Shown here: positions 35,042 to 42,789 of the stretch, piece after piece | Layout: the number at the start of each line of letters is the position of its first letter | How positions within the stretch are numbered: position 1 is the stretch's first letter | Source of the DNA: Chlorobaculum limnaeum | Lineage (GTDB): Bacteria > Bacteroidota > Chlorobiia > Chlorobiales > Chlorobiaceae | NCBI RefSeq assembly: GCF_001747405.1 | Contig: NZ_CP017305.1 | Coordinates: 2,064,001-2,128,000 of the forward strand | DNA: 64,000 nt | Direction of reading: 5' to 3' | Position numbers and translations under genes: made by a program | Notes under the pieces: generated by a model | Told to the model about the DNA's origin: nothing | The model's input: only the letters and a program-made list of their open reading frames with translations | Database searches by the model: none

Positions 35042-36259
35042 TTACTTCACCTCTCTGTAAAATGTGAATGATTCTTCCAGGCCGTTTTTCTTGAGAAGGC
35101 CCGGATGCAGAATCATGACAAGATCCCTGAGAATCGCGTCAGGCTGGACGACGCCGTACTCCCAGTAGGCATTTCCGCCATATTCGTTGAGCTGACGGTT
35201 ATTGTTATAGACTCGTCCGTTCTTCACCGGGCGAAGGTCAGCAAACCGGGCGTCAAGCGCGATCAGCTCTTCCAGGCTTTTCACGGTACCGGGATTAAGC
35301 CAGTAATCGGCTTGCAGGGCAAGAGGATAAACCGACTCGATATCGAGTTCGACACTCCCGCTGCCCGGTTCGCCGGCCCACGGATAGGACGCGCCTGCAT
35401 CGCGCAGCAAGGCCGCCACATAACTCTCTCCTGCGGGAACGAACCATGAATCCTTGACTGGCAAGCCGCAAAGCACGACAGGCTTGTTCCTGATTGCCCC
35501 GGTCATCTCCCTGATGCTCCTGTATGAAGCCTCTATTTCGGCAAATCGCTGACGGGCAAGCTCTTCCCTGCCGAAGAGGGCTCCGAACAGCTTCAACCAC
35601 TCCGCCCTGCCGAGAGGCGTCTCCTCCTGCCATTCGGCAATGACAAGAACCGGAATGGAGGAGTGTTCGAGCGTCTGATAGCCCGATTTGCGGGAAGGCG
35701 GTAAAGCAGGAGCAAAAACCACTCCGGGATCGAGAGCAAGGATGGTTTCCAGATCGGGACTGAACGGCATGCCGATTTCGGTGATGCTACCCTCCGCAAT
35801 GCGGCGCCTGAGGGAAGGGGTATTGACGAATTCGCTTCTCGATATGCCGACAATGCGGTCGTTCTCTCCAAGCAGATTGATGAAACCTATCTGTGTCGTT
35901 GAAAAAACAGCAGCACGCCGGACAGGCGTACGAATCACCGAATAGCCGTTAAAACCGGAGGGAGCCGGGCTGCCGTGAGGCAGCAGAAGGTACCGGAGCG
36001 TATCGCGGTTGCTCCCCTGACCTGGCATGACGAGAAGGGTTCGGTAACTCTTGCTGTCAACGATACTGAAACGCTTTGCATAGGCGGGCGACCCGGCCTG
36101 CGGCCGCATCTGCCGATTTTGCCCGGAAGAAACGGCATCACGCTCCGAAGCGGGCCTGCATGCCGTCAGCGACGCCGCATGAACGGCTATGACGAACATG
36201 AGAACGACCCGCGACAATACCTGCAGATAGTTTTTGTTACTCATCAGGCAGAGCGGCAT
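35042..36259 (-). CDS. BtuF-like periplasmic binding lipoprotein (first copy)
   Basis: This is a class III substrate-binding lipoprotein of 405 aa, or 400 aa if it starts at the internal ATG 36244 (MSNKNYLQVL). The signal peptide leads to a lipobox LTAC. Visible parts are VRRAAVFSTTQIGFINLLGE with NDRIVGISR, LALDPGVVFAPALPPS, WLKLFGALFGREELARQRFA and VKNGRVYNNNRQLNEYGGNA. The start at 36259 overlaps the last base of the 4Fe-4S gene stop (TGATG). It delivers ligand to BtuC. It differs clearly from the second copy at 31.7 kb. Confidence 0.88.
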   Translation of the reverse strand: MPLCLMSNKNYLQVLSRVVLMFVIAVHAASLTACRPASERDAVSSGQNRQMRPQAGSPAYAKRFSIVDSKSYRTLLVMPGQGSNRDTLRYLLLPHGSPAPSGFNGYSVIRTPVRRAAVFSTTQIGFINLLGENDRIVGISRSEFVNTPSLRRRIAEGSITEIGMPFSPDLETILALDPGVVFAPALPPSRKSGYQTLEHSSIPVLVIAEWQEETPLGRAEWLKLFGALFGREELARQRFAEIEASYRSIREMTGAIRNKPVVLCGLPVKDSWFVPAGESYVAALLRDAGASYPWAGEPGSGSVELDIESVYPLALQADYWLNPGTVKSLEELIALDARFADLRPVKNGRVYNNNRQLNEYGGNAYWEYGVVQPDAILRDLVMILHPGLLKKNGLEESFTFYREVK

Positions 36260-36564
36260 CAGTCGAGGTATTCAACATACTTCTCGAACTCCTCACGCGG
36301 AGGAAAAGAGATCGCGCCCGCCGCGCACTCCCTCTCACAAGCAGAACACAGTACAATGCACCGGTAGGGATTGGGCACCTGCATTTTGGGCCGCCGGCGC
36401 AGCCCTTCTTCCACAGGCCCCGATGCGAAGACCTCCTTCGGACAGAAATCGTAACAGGAACTGCAACTGTTGCACAATTCAGGATCGATCACGGGATACC
36501 ATGCGATCTGTTCGCGTGGAACAGTCAGTCGCCGTTTTCTTCTTTCACTTTTACCGTTCATCAT
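36259..36564 (-). CDS. Small 2x[4Fe-4S] ferredoxin-like protein
   Basis: This 101-aa soluble protein has two Cys clusters: CNSCSSCYDFCPKEVF (CxxCxxCxxxCP) and CIVLCSACERECAAGAISFP (CxxxCxxCxxxCA). Each can bind one [4Fe-4S] cluster. The N-terminus is basic (KSERRKRRLTVPRE). It lies 77 bp after the TonB receptor gene and overlaps the first BtuF gene by one base. The position suggests electron supply for imported corrinoids, for example reduction of Co(III) before ligand removal, or to the radical SAM enzyme further down. This is inference; the sequence only shows a two-cluster ferredoxin. Confidence 0.88.
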   Translation of the reverse strand: MMNGKSERRKRRLTVPREQIAWYPVIDPELCNSCSSCYDFCPKEVFASGPVEEGLRRRPKMQVPNPYRCIVLCSACERECAAGAISFPPREEFEKYVEYLD

Positions 36565-36641
36565 GAACTCTTGTCTTGATCATTTTGTCAGCCCTCCCAC
36601 CACCACCACTCAATGGCAGGAGGCCCTGACGGAGAAACAAA

Positions 36642-38546
36642 TCAGAATGAAACCGCGTAGCCGACCCTGACAAGCCGACCCGGATCGTAATAAGCATAAC
36701 GGCTGGTTGCCGATTCAATCAGGTTACCTGTTGTCTGAATCTCGGTATCGAACAGATTTTCAACCGCGATCGTAACGTTGCCGGGACCTGCTTTAACACG
36801 CCCGGAAAGATCGAAAGCGGTATAATTGTCAAGATTGTCCTGACGGCCGGCAAGTATCCGGCATTTCAGGTCGAGACCGAAGGGTGTCGAGGTATAGGCG
36901 ATGCCGAAGGTATTCTGGAATTTTGGACCCGGCTGGTACTTTTCTCCATAGATATCTTCCGACACAGGATCCGCCCAGTACCCAGCGGCCGATAGCGAGA
37001 TCCTGCCGGGAAACCCTTCCTCGCCGTAAAATGGACGCAGCCCCAACTCCCATTCAATGCCTTTCGACCCGTATGCTCCAGCGTTGAAATACTTATACGG
37101 CTTGCCATGCATGCGGTCGATCTGGATTTTGTCGTCATAGGTCATCCAGAATCCGGAGACCCTTGCCGAAGCGCAATCGCAGTTCCACTTGACCCCGGTC
37201 TCGTAACTCCAGCCCGATTCCGGCTTGAGATCGGGATTTCCTTTTATGGTTTTGCTGTCATAGTAGAGCTGTGTAAACGTCGGCACCTGAAATGCCTTGC
37301 CAGCATTGGCAAACAGGCTGAGATCGTCCGACGCTTTCCACGTAATACCCGCACTTGGCAGAAAGACGTTATGATCGGTTGTTTCCGCCTCGTTGTCGAT
37401 GAACTGCTCCCGCCCGCCAAGCGTCAGGATGACGCCGTCGCCAAAACGCTTTTTCAGTTCGGCAAAGAGTCCGTAATCGTCTCGTGACTTCTCGCCATAG
37501 ATGTTGGAATATTCAGCATAACGATGCACATAGTCGGCTCCCACGGTCAATTCGAAACCGTGCGAAAAAAGAAAACGATAATCGGTCTCGGCGCCGTAAT
37601 TGTAATTCACACGCTCAACCTCTGCATCGAATACATCATCGACATAATCCGTCTGGATGCGGTTATCGTGCATGCCGTACAGCTTTGCCTTGAACACCTC
37701 ATTTTCATAGCGAATATTGAGAAAATGAAAATCACTCTGCTGATCGGTGCGTTCGACCAGACCTGAGTCGTAACGATCGATGAACCCGGTTTTGTATCCG
37801 GCATACTGATAATCGATGAAGGTATTGGCAAACGGCGACACATTGAGATTGAACATGTACCTGTCGGTCTCGTCGAGGGCATTGGTATAGTCGCTGCTGA
37901 ACTGGCGACCGACATTGTCGAGTTCACCCATATGCTGGTAACGGAAACCGATATTGACACCCGGCAGGCTGACGCTGACGCCGTGGTTCATCCACGACTC
38001 GTTACCGAATTCAACCGATGCGGTTGCCGATGTTGTATCGGTTGGCTTCTTTGTGACAATATTGATCACGCCAGACATGGCATCCGCGCCATACAGCGTC
38101 GAGGCTGCTCCTTTGAGCACCTCGATCCTTTCGATCTGGTCAACGGAAATAGCACTGAGATCATACCCTTTCGAAGCGGCCTGCTGGACAGGCATACCGT
38201 TGACGAGAATGAGTTCCCCATCGGCCATACCCCTGATGTAGAGTGCGCTGTTCATGCCGAGCTTGTTGATACCAAGGGGAGCGAGGGACTTGTACCCGAG
38301 ACCGCCTATCCGCGAGAGCGCTTCGATGGCGTTTGTTGCGCCAGTCTTTTTCAGTTTTTCGCTGTCTGCGACGGTTACGAACCGGGAGCTTTCCTTTTCC
38401 TTTACAGAAAAACGGCTACCGGTCACCACCAGTTCATCTGCCATATAGCCCAGCGCCAATTGATCGGCACCTGAGGGAGAGGCAGCGGGTGCAGTACTGG
38501 CGCAAACCATACATGCGGCCAGAAACGCTAAAGTTTTTTTTGTCAT
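36642..38546 (-). CDS. btuB: TonB-dependent cobalamin receptor (BtuB-like)
   Basis: This 634-aa receptor is the first gene of the riboswitch-led operon. The signal peptide is MTKKTLAFLAACMVCASTAP; DELVVTGSR is the TonB box region. The plug shows ATNAIEALSRIGGLGYKSLA, ALYIRGMADGELILVNGMPV and GAASTLYGADAMSGVINIVT. The barrel has typical TonB receptor sequences (GNPDLKPESGWSYETGVKW) and ends in YAVSF. The identification as BtuB rests on the cobalamin riboswitch 280 bp upstream and on the btuFCD-cbiZ genes downstream. It probably brings cobalamins and related corrinoids across the outer membrane. Confidence 0.92.
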   Translation of the reverse strand: MTKKTLAFLAACMVCASTAPAASPSGADQLALGYMADELVVTGSRFSVKEKESSRFVTVADSEKLKKTGATNAIEALSRIGGLGYKSLAPLGINKLGMNSALYIRGMADGELILVNGMPVQQAASKGYDLSAISVDQIERIEVLKGAASTLYGADAMSGVINIVTKKPTDTTSATASVEFGNESWMNHGVSVSLPGVNIGFRYQHMGELDNVGRQFSSDYTNALDETDRYMFNLNVSPFANTFIDYQYAGYKTGFIDRYDSGLVERTDQQSDFHFLNIRYENEVFKAKLYGMHDNRIQTDYVDDVFDAEVERVNYNYGAETDYRFLFSHGFELTVGADYVHRYAEYSNIYGEKSRDDYGLFAELKKRFGDGVILTLGGREQFIDNEAETTDHNVFLPSAGITWKASDDLSLFANAGKAFQVPTFTQLYYDSKTIKGNPDLKPESGWSYETGVKWNCDCASARVSGFWMTYDDKIQIDRMHGKPYKYFNAGAYGSKGIEWELGLRPFYGEEGFPGRISLSAAGYWADPVSEDIYGEKYQPGPKFQNTFGIAYTSTPFGLDLKCRILAGRQDNLDNYTAFDLSGRVKAGPGNVTIAVENLFDTEIQTTGNLIESATSRYAYYDPGRLVRVGYAVSF

Positions 38547-38698
38547 CGATTTACTGCTATCTGTCAGTTACTGAAAAATGATGAACTGACTATCAGGATT
38601 GTCAGGGGGAGACAAAAGAAGAAGCCTGACGACAGGCACCGAAAAACCGCAGCGGCCAAAGCAAAACCACGACCCGAACTGGCTGAAGCGCAACCGGA

Positions 38699-38718
38699 AG
38701 CAAGGCTCAAGCCTTGCT
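38699..38718 (-). promoter_or_regulatory. Strong hairpin between riboswitch and btuB
   Basis: A perfect 9-bp stem (AGCAAGGCT/AGCCTTGCT on the minus strand) with a 2-nt loop lies between the cobalamin aptamer and the btuB start. No U-tract follows directly, so it is a candidate part of the expression platform and not a clear terminator. Confidence 0.4.
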
Positions 38719-38828
38719 ACAGTTGCCTGCCTGATGAATAGGTGTCGAAACGACGAATGGATGAAGCACGGTTTTCACATGAATCCTTGCCTGAGACTAT
38801 AAACCCGTAGTCCGTTATTTGTGCAAAT

Positions 38829-39047
38829 GCATGACTGGCAGGTCTCCTGACTTTGACGGCATCGAGCGCCTCCAGACCTTCCCGCAGTTTTCCGTGGAGG
38901 AAAACCGGCAGTGACCTGAAAGCCCGCCTTGCGCATCCGTGTGGCCACGGAATCTGCCCGGCGGTTAACCGTTGTACAGTTGCGGGTACAGTGTACGAAT
39001 CTCACGTACTTCCCTATTCTCCGGCTTTTAAGCCGGCACCTGTCATG
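38829..39047 (-). promoter_or_regulatory. Cobalamin riboswitch upstream of btuB operon
   Basis: Conserved blocks are present in order on the minus strand: a 5' ACAGGTGCCGG segment, GGGAAG, the ACCCGCAACTGT-type core, GCCGGGCAGATT, and the 3' block AGTCAGGAGACCTGCC. This is a complete B12-box layout. It should repress the whole operon from btuB to the TonB receptor at 21.4 kb when adenosylcobalamin is abundant. Confidence 0.95.
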
Positions 39048-39352
39048 GCGAGAAAGAACTTGTTAATGGCCTTAAATACCGAATCTTTTTCTGATTTGCA
39101 AGCCCATCAATCAAATGGTGAGCACAGAAATCTTGCCAAAGACCACGAAATGAGCACCAGCAGCATAGAGAGCGCTTCTGACGCAATCCACTACAACGGT
39201 CGGAAAATCCGTTATCAACATGAATGATTCAAATCTTCCCGCCCGAATAACACCTGCACTCTCTTTGCAGAGGTAGTACTTCCATGCCAAGAGAAATCAT
39301 AAGCGCCATTAATATTGAAGGTTATGGATAACCTCTGACAAAGCTCATCATT
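39048..39352. other. Leader and upstream region without a gene
   Basis: No convincing coding frame is seen. The promoter of the btuB operon should lie here, just upstream of the riboswitch (minus strand), but I cannot place -35 and -10 boxes with confidence. Confidence 0.4.
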
Positions 39353-39373
39353 TCGTATAACAATGGTGTAACA
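39353..39373. repeat. 21-bp direct repeat, right copy
   Basis: This is identical to 6270-6290 and in the same orientation. It lies 99 bp inside the right tRNA fragment. Confidence 0.6.
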
Positions 39374-39424
39374 CAAATGCCTTAAAAAGCACAAAAATCG
39401 GCAGAAGTAGTGTATTTATACAGA

Positions 39425-39464
39425 AAGAAAAAAAGCCCTGTAAGTCGTTGTCTTACAGGGCTTT
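39425..39464 (-). terminator. Rho-independent terminator after the right tRNA fragment
   Basis: A perfect 13-bp stem (AAAGCCCTGTAAG/CTTACAGGGCTTT, 39432-39464) with a 7-nt loop is followed on the minus strand by TTTTTCTTTCTG. It stands 8 bp after the tRNA 3' fragment and also separates the island from the upstream region. Confidence 0.88.
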
Positions 39465-39472
39465 AGGAGGGA

Positions 39473-39512
39473 TGTGGGCGATAGAAGATTCGAACTTCTG
39501 ACCTCTACCGTG
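39473..39512 (-). repeat. tRNA 3'-end fragment, right island attachment-like site
   Basis: This second copy of the 40-bp tRNA 3' piece has a perfect T-arm and ends ATCGCCCACA. Here the match with a tRNA continues a few bases further upstream: TTTACAC precedes GGTAG, which would be an anticodon loop with UAC, so the gene is probably tRNA-Val. The expected 5' strand of the anticodon stem is altered and no D-arm or 5' acceptor strand follows. It is therefore also only a fragment. Confidence 0.75.
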
Positions 39513-40023
39513 TAAAAGGAGCGCTAACGGTATAAAATATTATATAATTAATACTTAAAAGAGATAGTTAGCCATTTGTCGTCGCATATGCGTCGCAGAT
39601 ATGTCAACAAAAACGATGAGTAAGTATTAGAAATCATAAAAATCTCTGCATGACACTAAGCCTGCCGAAAGGACGTATAAATGCAAATCGCCCACACGCA
39701 ACCGAATTGTTGTAGAGGTAGCGATTTGGTTCCTGCAGAGGCGTATCTTCTCACCCTTTAAGAATCAGTTTCCAGCGTAATCATTACTCCTGCCTGAGCG
39801 TAAAGATCAGACTGTTAAATTTATAGAATACCCTCCTATCACGTCAATTGTTTTAGTGCACCACATCCGTGTTGTCTCATAAGGGGATTGACATCTGTTC
39901 AGACAGACCCCTCCATCAGAGAGTTTTTCAATCCTCTTGCCATTCCTCCAGATTTCGATTAAATTGTTTTACGCGACACAATCGAGCTTTTAAGGTAAAT
40001 AATACGACATCTGTATCGAATCC
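39513..40023. other. Intergenic region without a recognisable gene
   Basis: The stretch is AT-rich near the tRNA fragment and contains a perfect CGCATATGCG palindrome (39583-39592) and an inverted repeat CAAATCGC/GCGATTTG near 39.68-39.73 kb. These could be recombinase arm sites or regulatory sites for the downstream Fic gene. No coding frame is supported. Confidence 0.4.
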
Positions 40024-41544
40024 ATGAAGAGATCGCTGAAAAACACGACAACCGATGATTCTCTTGTCATCTACGCCGAACTCAATGATGCTGAAATAAG
40101 AGCTGCACAGCGGCGACTGAAAACAGGAGAGTTGGCGCGAATTGTCCCTAGCGTTCTCAGCGCCAGCCCTGAAGAGGATTGGCCTTCAATCGTTGCGTTG
40201 CACAGGATAAGACTCCTCGCCGCACTGTTTCCGGGTGCGGTGATTGGTTTCAGGAGCGCCTTCAAAGGCGGCATCCCGGTGGATGGAGTCATACACCTCA
40301 GCTACAGCTACAACAGAATCGTCGAACTGCCTGGGTTGAAAGTGATCCTGGTCAAAGGACATGGACAGCTTGCAGGCGACCAGCCGATGTCCGGGCGAAA
40401 CCTGTTCTTTCCTTCCCAAGCCCGTATGCTCATGGAAAATCTTACCGCAAGCCGTGGGGTGATTAAAAAAGCTGTGGGGCAGATCGCTGTTGAAGAACGG
40501 CTGGTCGGTATTTACGAATCCAGAGGTGCCGAGGCGCTCAACCGGATCAGGGATGAAGCTCTTGCTCTTGCGCCACTCCTGGGATTCGACAAGGAATACC
40601 GGATGCTGAACGAGCTGATCGGCACCATTCTTGGAACAAAAAGCGCCCAACTTGTTACCGTTGCTGGAAAAGCCCTGGCTGCGGGCACGCCTGTTGACGC
40701 CGACCGGCTTGCGCTTTTTGAAGCGCTGGCAGCAGTTTTGCGAGTCATACCTTTCTCAGAGAAAGCATCACCAACCGGCAGCGAAGCAGCACGCATCAAT
40801 TTTGCATTCCTTGAGTCCTATTTCAGCAACTTCATCGAAGGAACGGAATTCGACGTGTCAGAAGCACGGCAAATTGCTCTTGACGGGAGAATCATCGATC
40901 AACGCCCGAAAGATTCGCACGACATTCTCGGCGTGTTCCGTCAGGCGATCAATCCCGGATGGGCAAACCAATCGATGGCAATCGGTGAAGCGGTGTTGCA
41001 CCAGCTGCGGCAACGTCATACGGATCTCATGAAAGAACGCCCTGAGGCGTCCCCCGGTGATTTCAAAGACCGGGAGAATTTTGCCGGTAACACGACGTTC
41101 GTCTCACCCAGAAACGTAATGGGAACCTTGATCGAAGGCAGCAAGCTTTTGCCATCAGTCCCGCCAGGTATGGCTCGTGCGCTGCTGGCGATGTTCATTG
41201 TCTCGGAAGTGCATCCATTTATCGATGGGAACGGACGACTGGCAAGACTGGTCATGAACGCGGAGTTATCCGTGGTCAACGCCAGCAGAATCATCGTCCC
41301 GACGCTTTTCAGAGAAGAGTATCTGGATTGTCTGCGCGTGCTCACGCGGCAGGGAAAACCAGAGCCATTCATTGAAGCCATGCAGTATATCCAGCAATGG
41401 ACTGCCGCCTTTGACTACACCGATCTTGACCGGGTAATCAACCAGATGAAAGCCTGCAACGCATTTGAAAAATCCCGCAGGCAGTTCCAGCTGCTCAACG
41501 TTTCGGATTTAGACACTCATCTAAGGCAGAATATTCAAAGCTGA
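40024..41544 (+). CDS. Fic-domain protein with N-terminal AbiEi-like region
   Basis: This 506-aa protein contains a Fic/AMPylase domain with the complete active-site motif HPFIDGNGRLAR near residue 398. An inhibitory-helix motif of the form S/TxxxEG/N is present at SNFIEG, about 110 residues upstream, so the enzyme should be self-inhibited (class II). The first 170 residues resemble the winged-helix and CTD part of AbiEi-type antitoxins (RLKTGELARIVPSVLS, then IGFRSAFKGGIPVDGVIHLS). Fic enzymes transfer AMP or other nucleotide parts to Ser, Thr or Tyr of target proteins. It lies alone at the edge of an accessory region, so a defence or toxin role is plausible. Confidence 0.88.
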   Translation: MKRSLKNTTTDDSLVIYAELNDAEIRAAQRRLKTGELARIVPSVLSASPEEDWPSIVALHRIRLLAALFPGAVIGFRSAFKGGIPVDGVIHLSYSYNRIVELPGLKVILVKGHGQLAGDQPMSGRNLFFPSQARMLMENLTASRGVIKKAVGQIAVEERLVGIYESRGAEALNRIRDEALALAPLLGFDKEYRMLNELIGTILGTKSAQLVTVAGKALAAGTPVDADRLALFEALAAVLRVIPFSEKASPTGSEAARINFAFLESYFSNFIEGTEFDVSEARQIALDGRIIDQRPKDSHDILGVFRQAINPGWANQSMAIGEAVLHQLRQRHTDLMKERPEASPGDFKDRENFAGNTTFVSPRNVMGTLIEGSKLLPSVPPGMARALLAMFIVSEVHPFIDGNGRLARLVMNAELSVVNASRIIVPTLFREEYLDCLRVLTRQGKPEPFIEAMQYIQQWTAAFDYTDLDRVINQMKACNAFEKSRRQFQLLNVSDLDTHLRQNIQS

Positions 41545-41749
41545 AAAAGAACCGTACACGCGCTTCTTTGGCCAGATTTCGGAACTAAGATGTTGCATAT
41601 ACGAAAGAACTTACCTTAGGCCCATGAACGTCATTATTACTCCGGCCATTATAACTCAAAATAATTAACCTGATTGCCAAGTCAGAACTTGCTGGCAGCA
41701 CAAATTAAATCAAAGACTTAGCAAAATTGATTATCATTTTCGGATTGCG
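41545..41749. other. Intergenic region, nothing recognisable
   Basis: The stretch is AT-rich with many stop codons in all frames. It separates the Fic gene from the transposase remnant. No regulatory element is clear. Confidence 0.4.
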
Positions 41750-41967
41750 CTTTTTTGTGGCCGGAGCAATAACACAACCGAACCGCTCCAAAGCAGCAAA
41801 TGCGCGTGATTTATTGCCAGCGCCTATGCATTGATCATCGTGCCGGTTTTCTTCGCCGCTTTGCCGAGCTGGTTCAGAAAATCCTGATGGTCTTCATCAT
41901 CTTAATCAATTGCCGTTTGCTCGACATCCCGATCCATCACATGCTGCAACGCCCATGGCGTACCCAT
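41750..41967 (-). pseudogene. Decayed REP-associated (Y1/IS200-like) transposase fragment
   Basis: On the minus strand from ATG 41967 the frame reads MGTPWALQHVMDRDVEQTAI, then a stop, DDEDHQDFLNQLGKAAKKTG, TMINA, a second stop, and ALAINHAHLLLWSG. This matches the N-terminal part of REP-associated tyrosine transposases (RxxHHVMxRGxE..IFxDDEDRxxFL, then YAWALMPNHxHLLL), where the HxH metal site is still visible as HAH. Two in-frame stops and the missing catalytic Tyr region show that it is dead. The larger plus-strand reading frame over it is spurious. Confidence 0.75.
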
Positions 41968-42128
41968 TCTCGCTACTCTCGACACGGCAGTGTCCGACAA
42001 CTGATCCTTGAGCAAAAGCGACTCATCAAAAGCCCTATAAAAATCCTTCAAAAATTTGTAAATAAATTTTTCTTTTTATTTTGCTATGTAGTTCTGAAGC
42101 CTTATGAGAATTAGCGAGAGGTACCACC

Positions 42129-42344
42129 ATGAATATGGATGACGCTGAACTGGTGCTTAGGAAAGCGATTACCTTTTTTGTCAACGCTTACCCAGAGCAG
42201 AAAAATGAGGTTGAGGAGGCGCTGGATACGCTTTTCGAAATAACGAGAAAAGCAAGCTCCATCGCTGCTGAATGCCAACAATTGCTTGACGAATGCCTAC
42301 AGCTGATGCAGAACTTCCCGTTCTCTACTTTAAAGACTTCTTGA
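42129..42344 (+). CDS. Small hypothetical protein, 71 aa
   Basis: This small acidic helical protein (MNMDDAELVLRKAITFFVNA, then EVEEALDTLFEITRKASSIA) has two predicted amphipathic helices. A purine-rich GAGAGGT lies 6-12 bp before the ATG and could be a ribosome site. The family is not recognised. Its 3' end overlaps the convergent repressor-like gene by 20 bp. It may be a phage- or plasmid-type accessory protein. Confidence 0.5.
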   Translation: MNMDDAELVLRKAITFFVNAYPEQKNEVEEALDTLFEITRKASSIAAECQQLLDECLQLMQNFPFSTLKTS

Positions 42345-42702
42345 GCCTCCCGATCATCTGATTGACCTCGTGCACAGAGGCGCTCAGCTCCAAAAGTTTG
42401 CCCTGAATGTCGTTGATTTTTCTTGCGCACTCTTCGTAAAGGCTCTCTTGCTCGGCAGGCTCTTCACCCAACGCAAGCACCTCTTTCCTGCCCGTCATAA
42501 TGTAATCAACGTCAATACCTACCCCCTCAAGCTTCTTCCTGAGGATTCCCCCTATCATGCTCCGGCCGGTCACATAAGGCGTCAAATAACTCCCGTCCTT
42601 CACTCCGATTGCCTTTGCAAGGGCAATCTGCGTTCCGAACTGTTCTTTGATCACCTGCCTGAATCTCTCGGCCATTTCAGCATGGCCATCATGGTTCATC
42701 AA
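42325..42702 (-). CDS. Phage-type helix-turn-helix repressor
   Basis: This 125-aa protein has an N-terminal helix-turn-helix of the Cro/CI or bacteriophage CI type (FRQVIKEQFGTQIALAKAIG, then YLTPYVTGRSMIGG). The second part (GIDVDYIMTGRKE) is the short linker seen in many such repressors. A C-terminal coiled-coil-like helix (ARKINDIQGKLLELSASVHE) could dimerise it. It is divergent from the HTH and replication genes at 42.8-44.7 kb, so it probably represses them. No S24 peptidase domain is present. Confidence 0.82.
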   Translation of the reverse strand: MMNHDGHAEMAERFRQVIKEQFGTQIALAKAIGVKDGSYLTPYVTGRSMIGGILRKKLEGVGIDVDYIMTGRKEVLALGEEPAEQESLYEECARKINDIQGKLLELSASVHEVNQMIGRLKKSLK

Positions 42703-42789
42703 TTTTCTATTTTTCTATTTTCGTGCTTGAATAAGAGAAAAATCTTTCTATTTTGGCAAAGAGAGGAAGATTTTACCAAATCCTGCAAA

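Larger units (their letters stand above)
6167..39512. mobile_element. Putative 33-kb genomic island with corrinoid genes
   Basis: The region is bounded by two direct copies of a 40-bp tRNA 3' fragment (39 of 40 identical), each with its own terminator on the minus-strand 3' side. A second direct repeat of 21 bp lies just inside each end (6270-6290 and 39353-39373). All recognised genes inside concern corrinoid uptake, remodelling or chelation, apart from one nested element. No integrase belonging to the outer island is visible; the only integrase belongs to the nested element. Island status is inferred from the ends and not from composition, which I could not compute. Confidence 0.5.

Noticed and set aside
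38853-39227. Plus-strand frame of 124 codons over the btuB riboswitch
   Set aside because: It is the antisense translation of a structured RNA and continues into non-coding leader sequence.
39473-39600. Complete tRNA gene at the right fragment
   Set aside because: T-arm and acceptor 3' strand are good, but no D-arm, no 5' anticodon strand and no 5' acceptor strand can be found upstream.
41800-42114. 104-aa plus-strand frame after the Fic gene
   Set aside because: It is antisense to the transposase remnant and ends in low-complexity hydrophobic residues, so it is not a gene.
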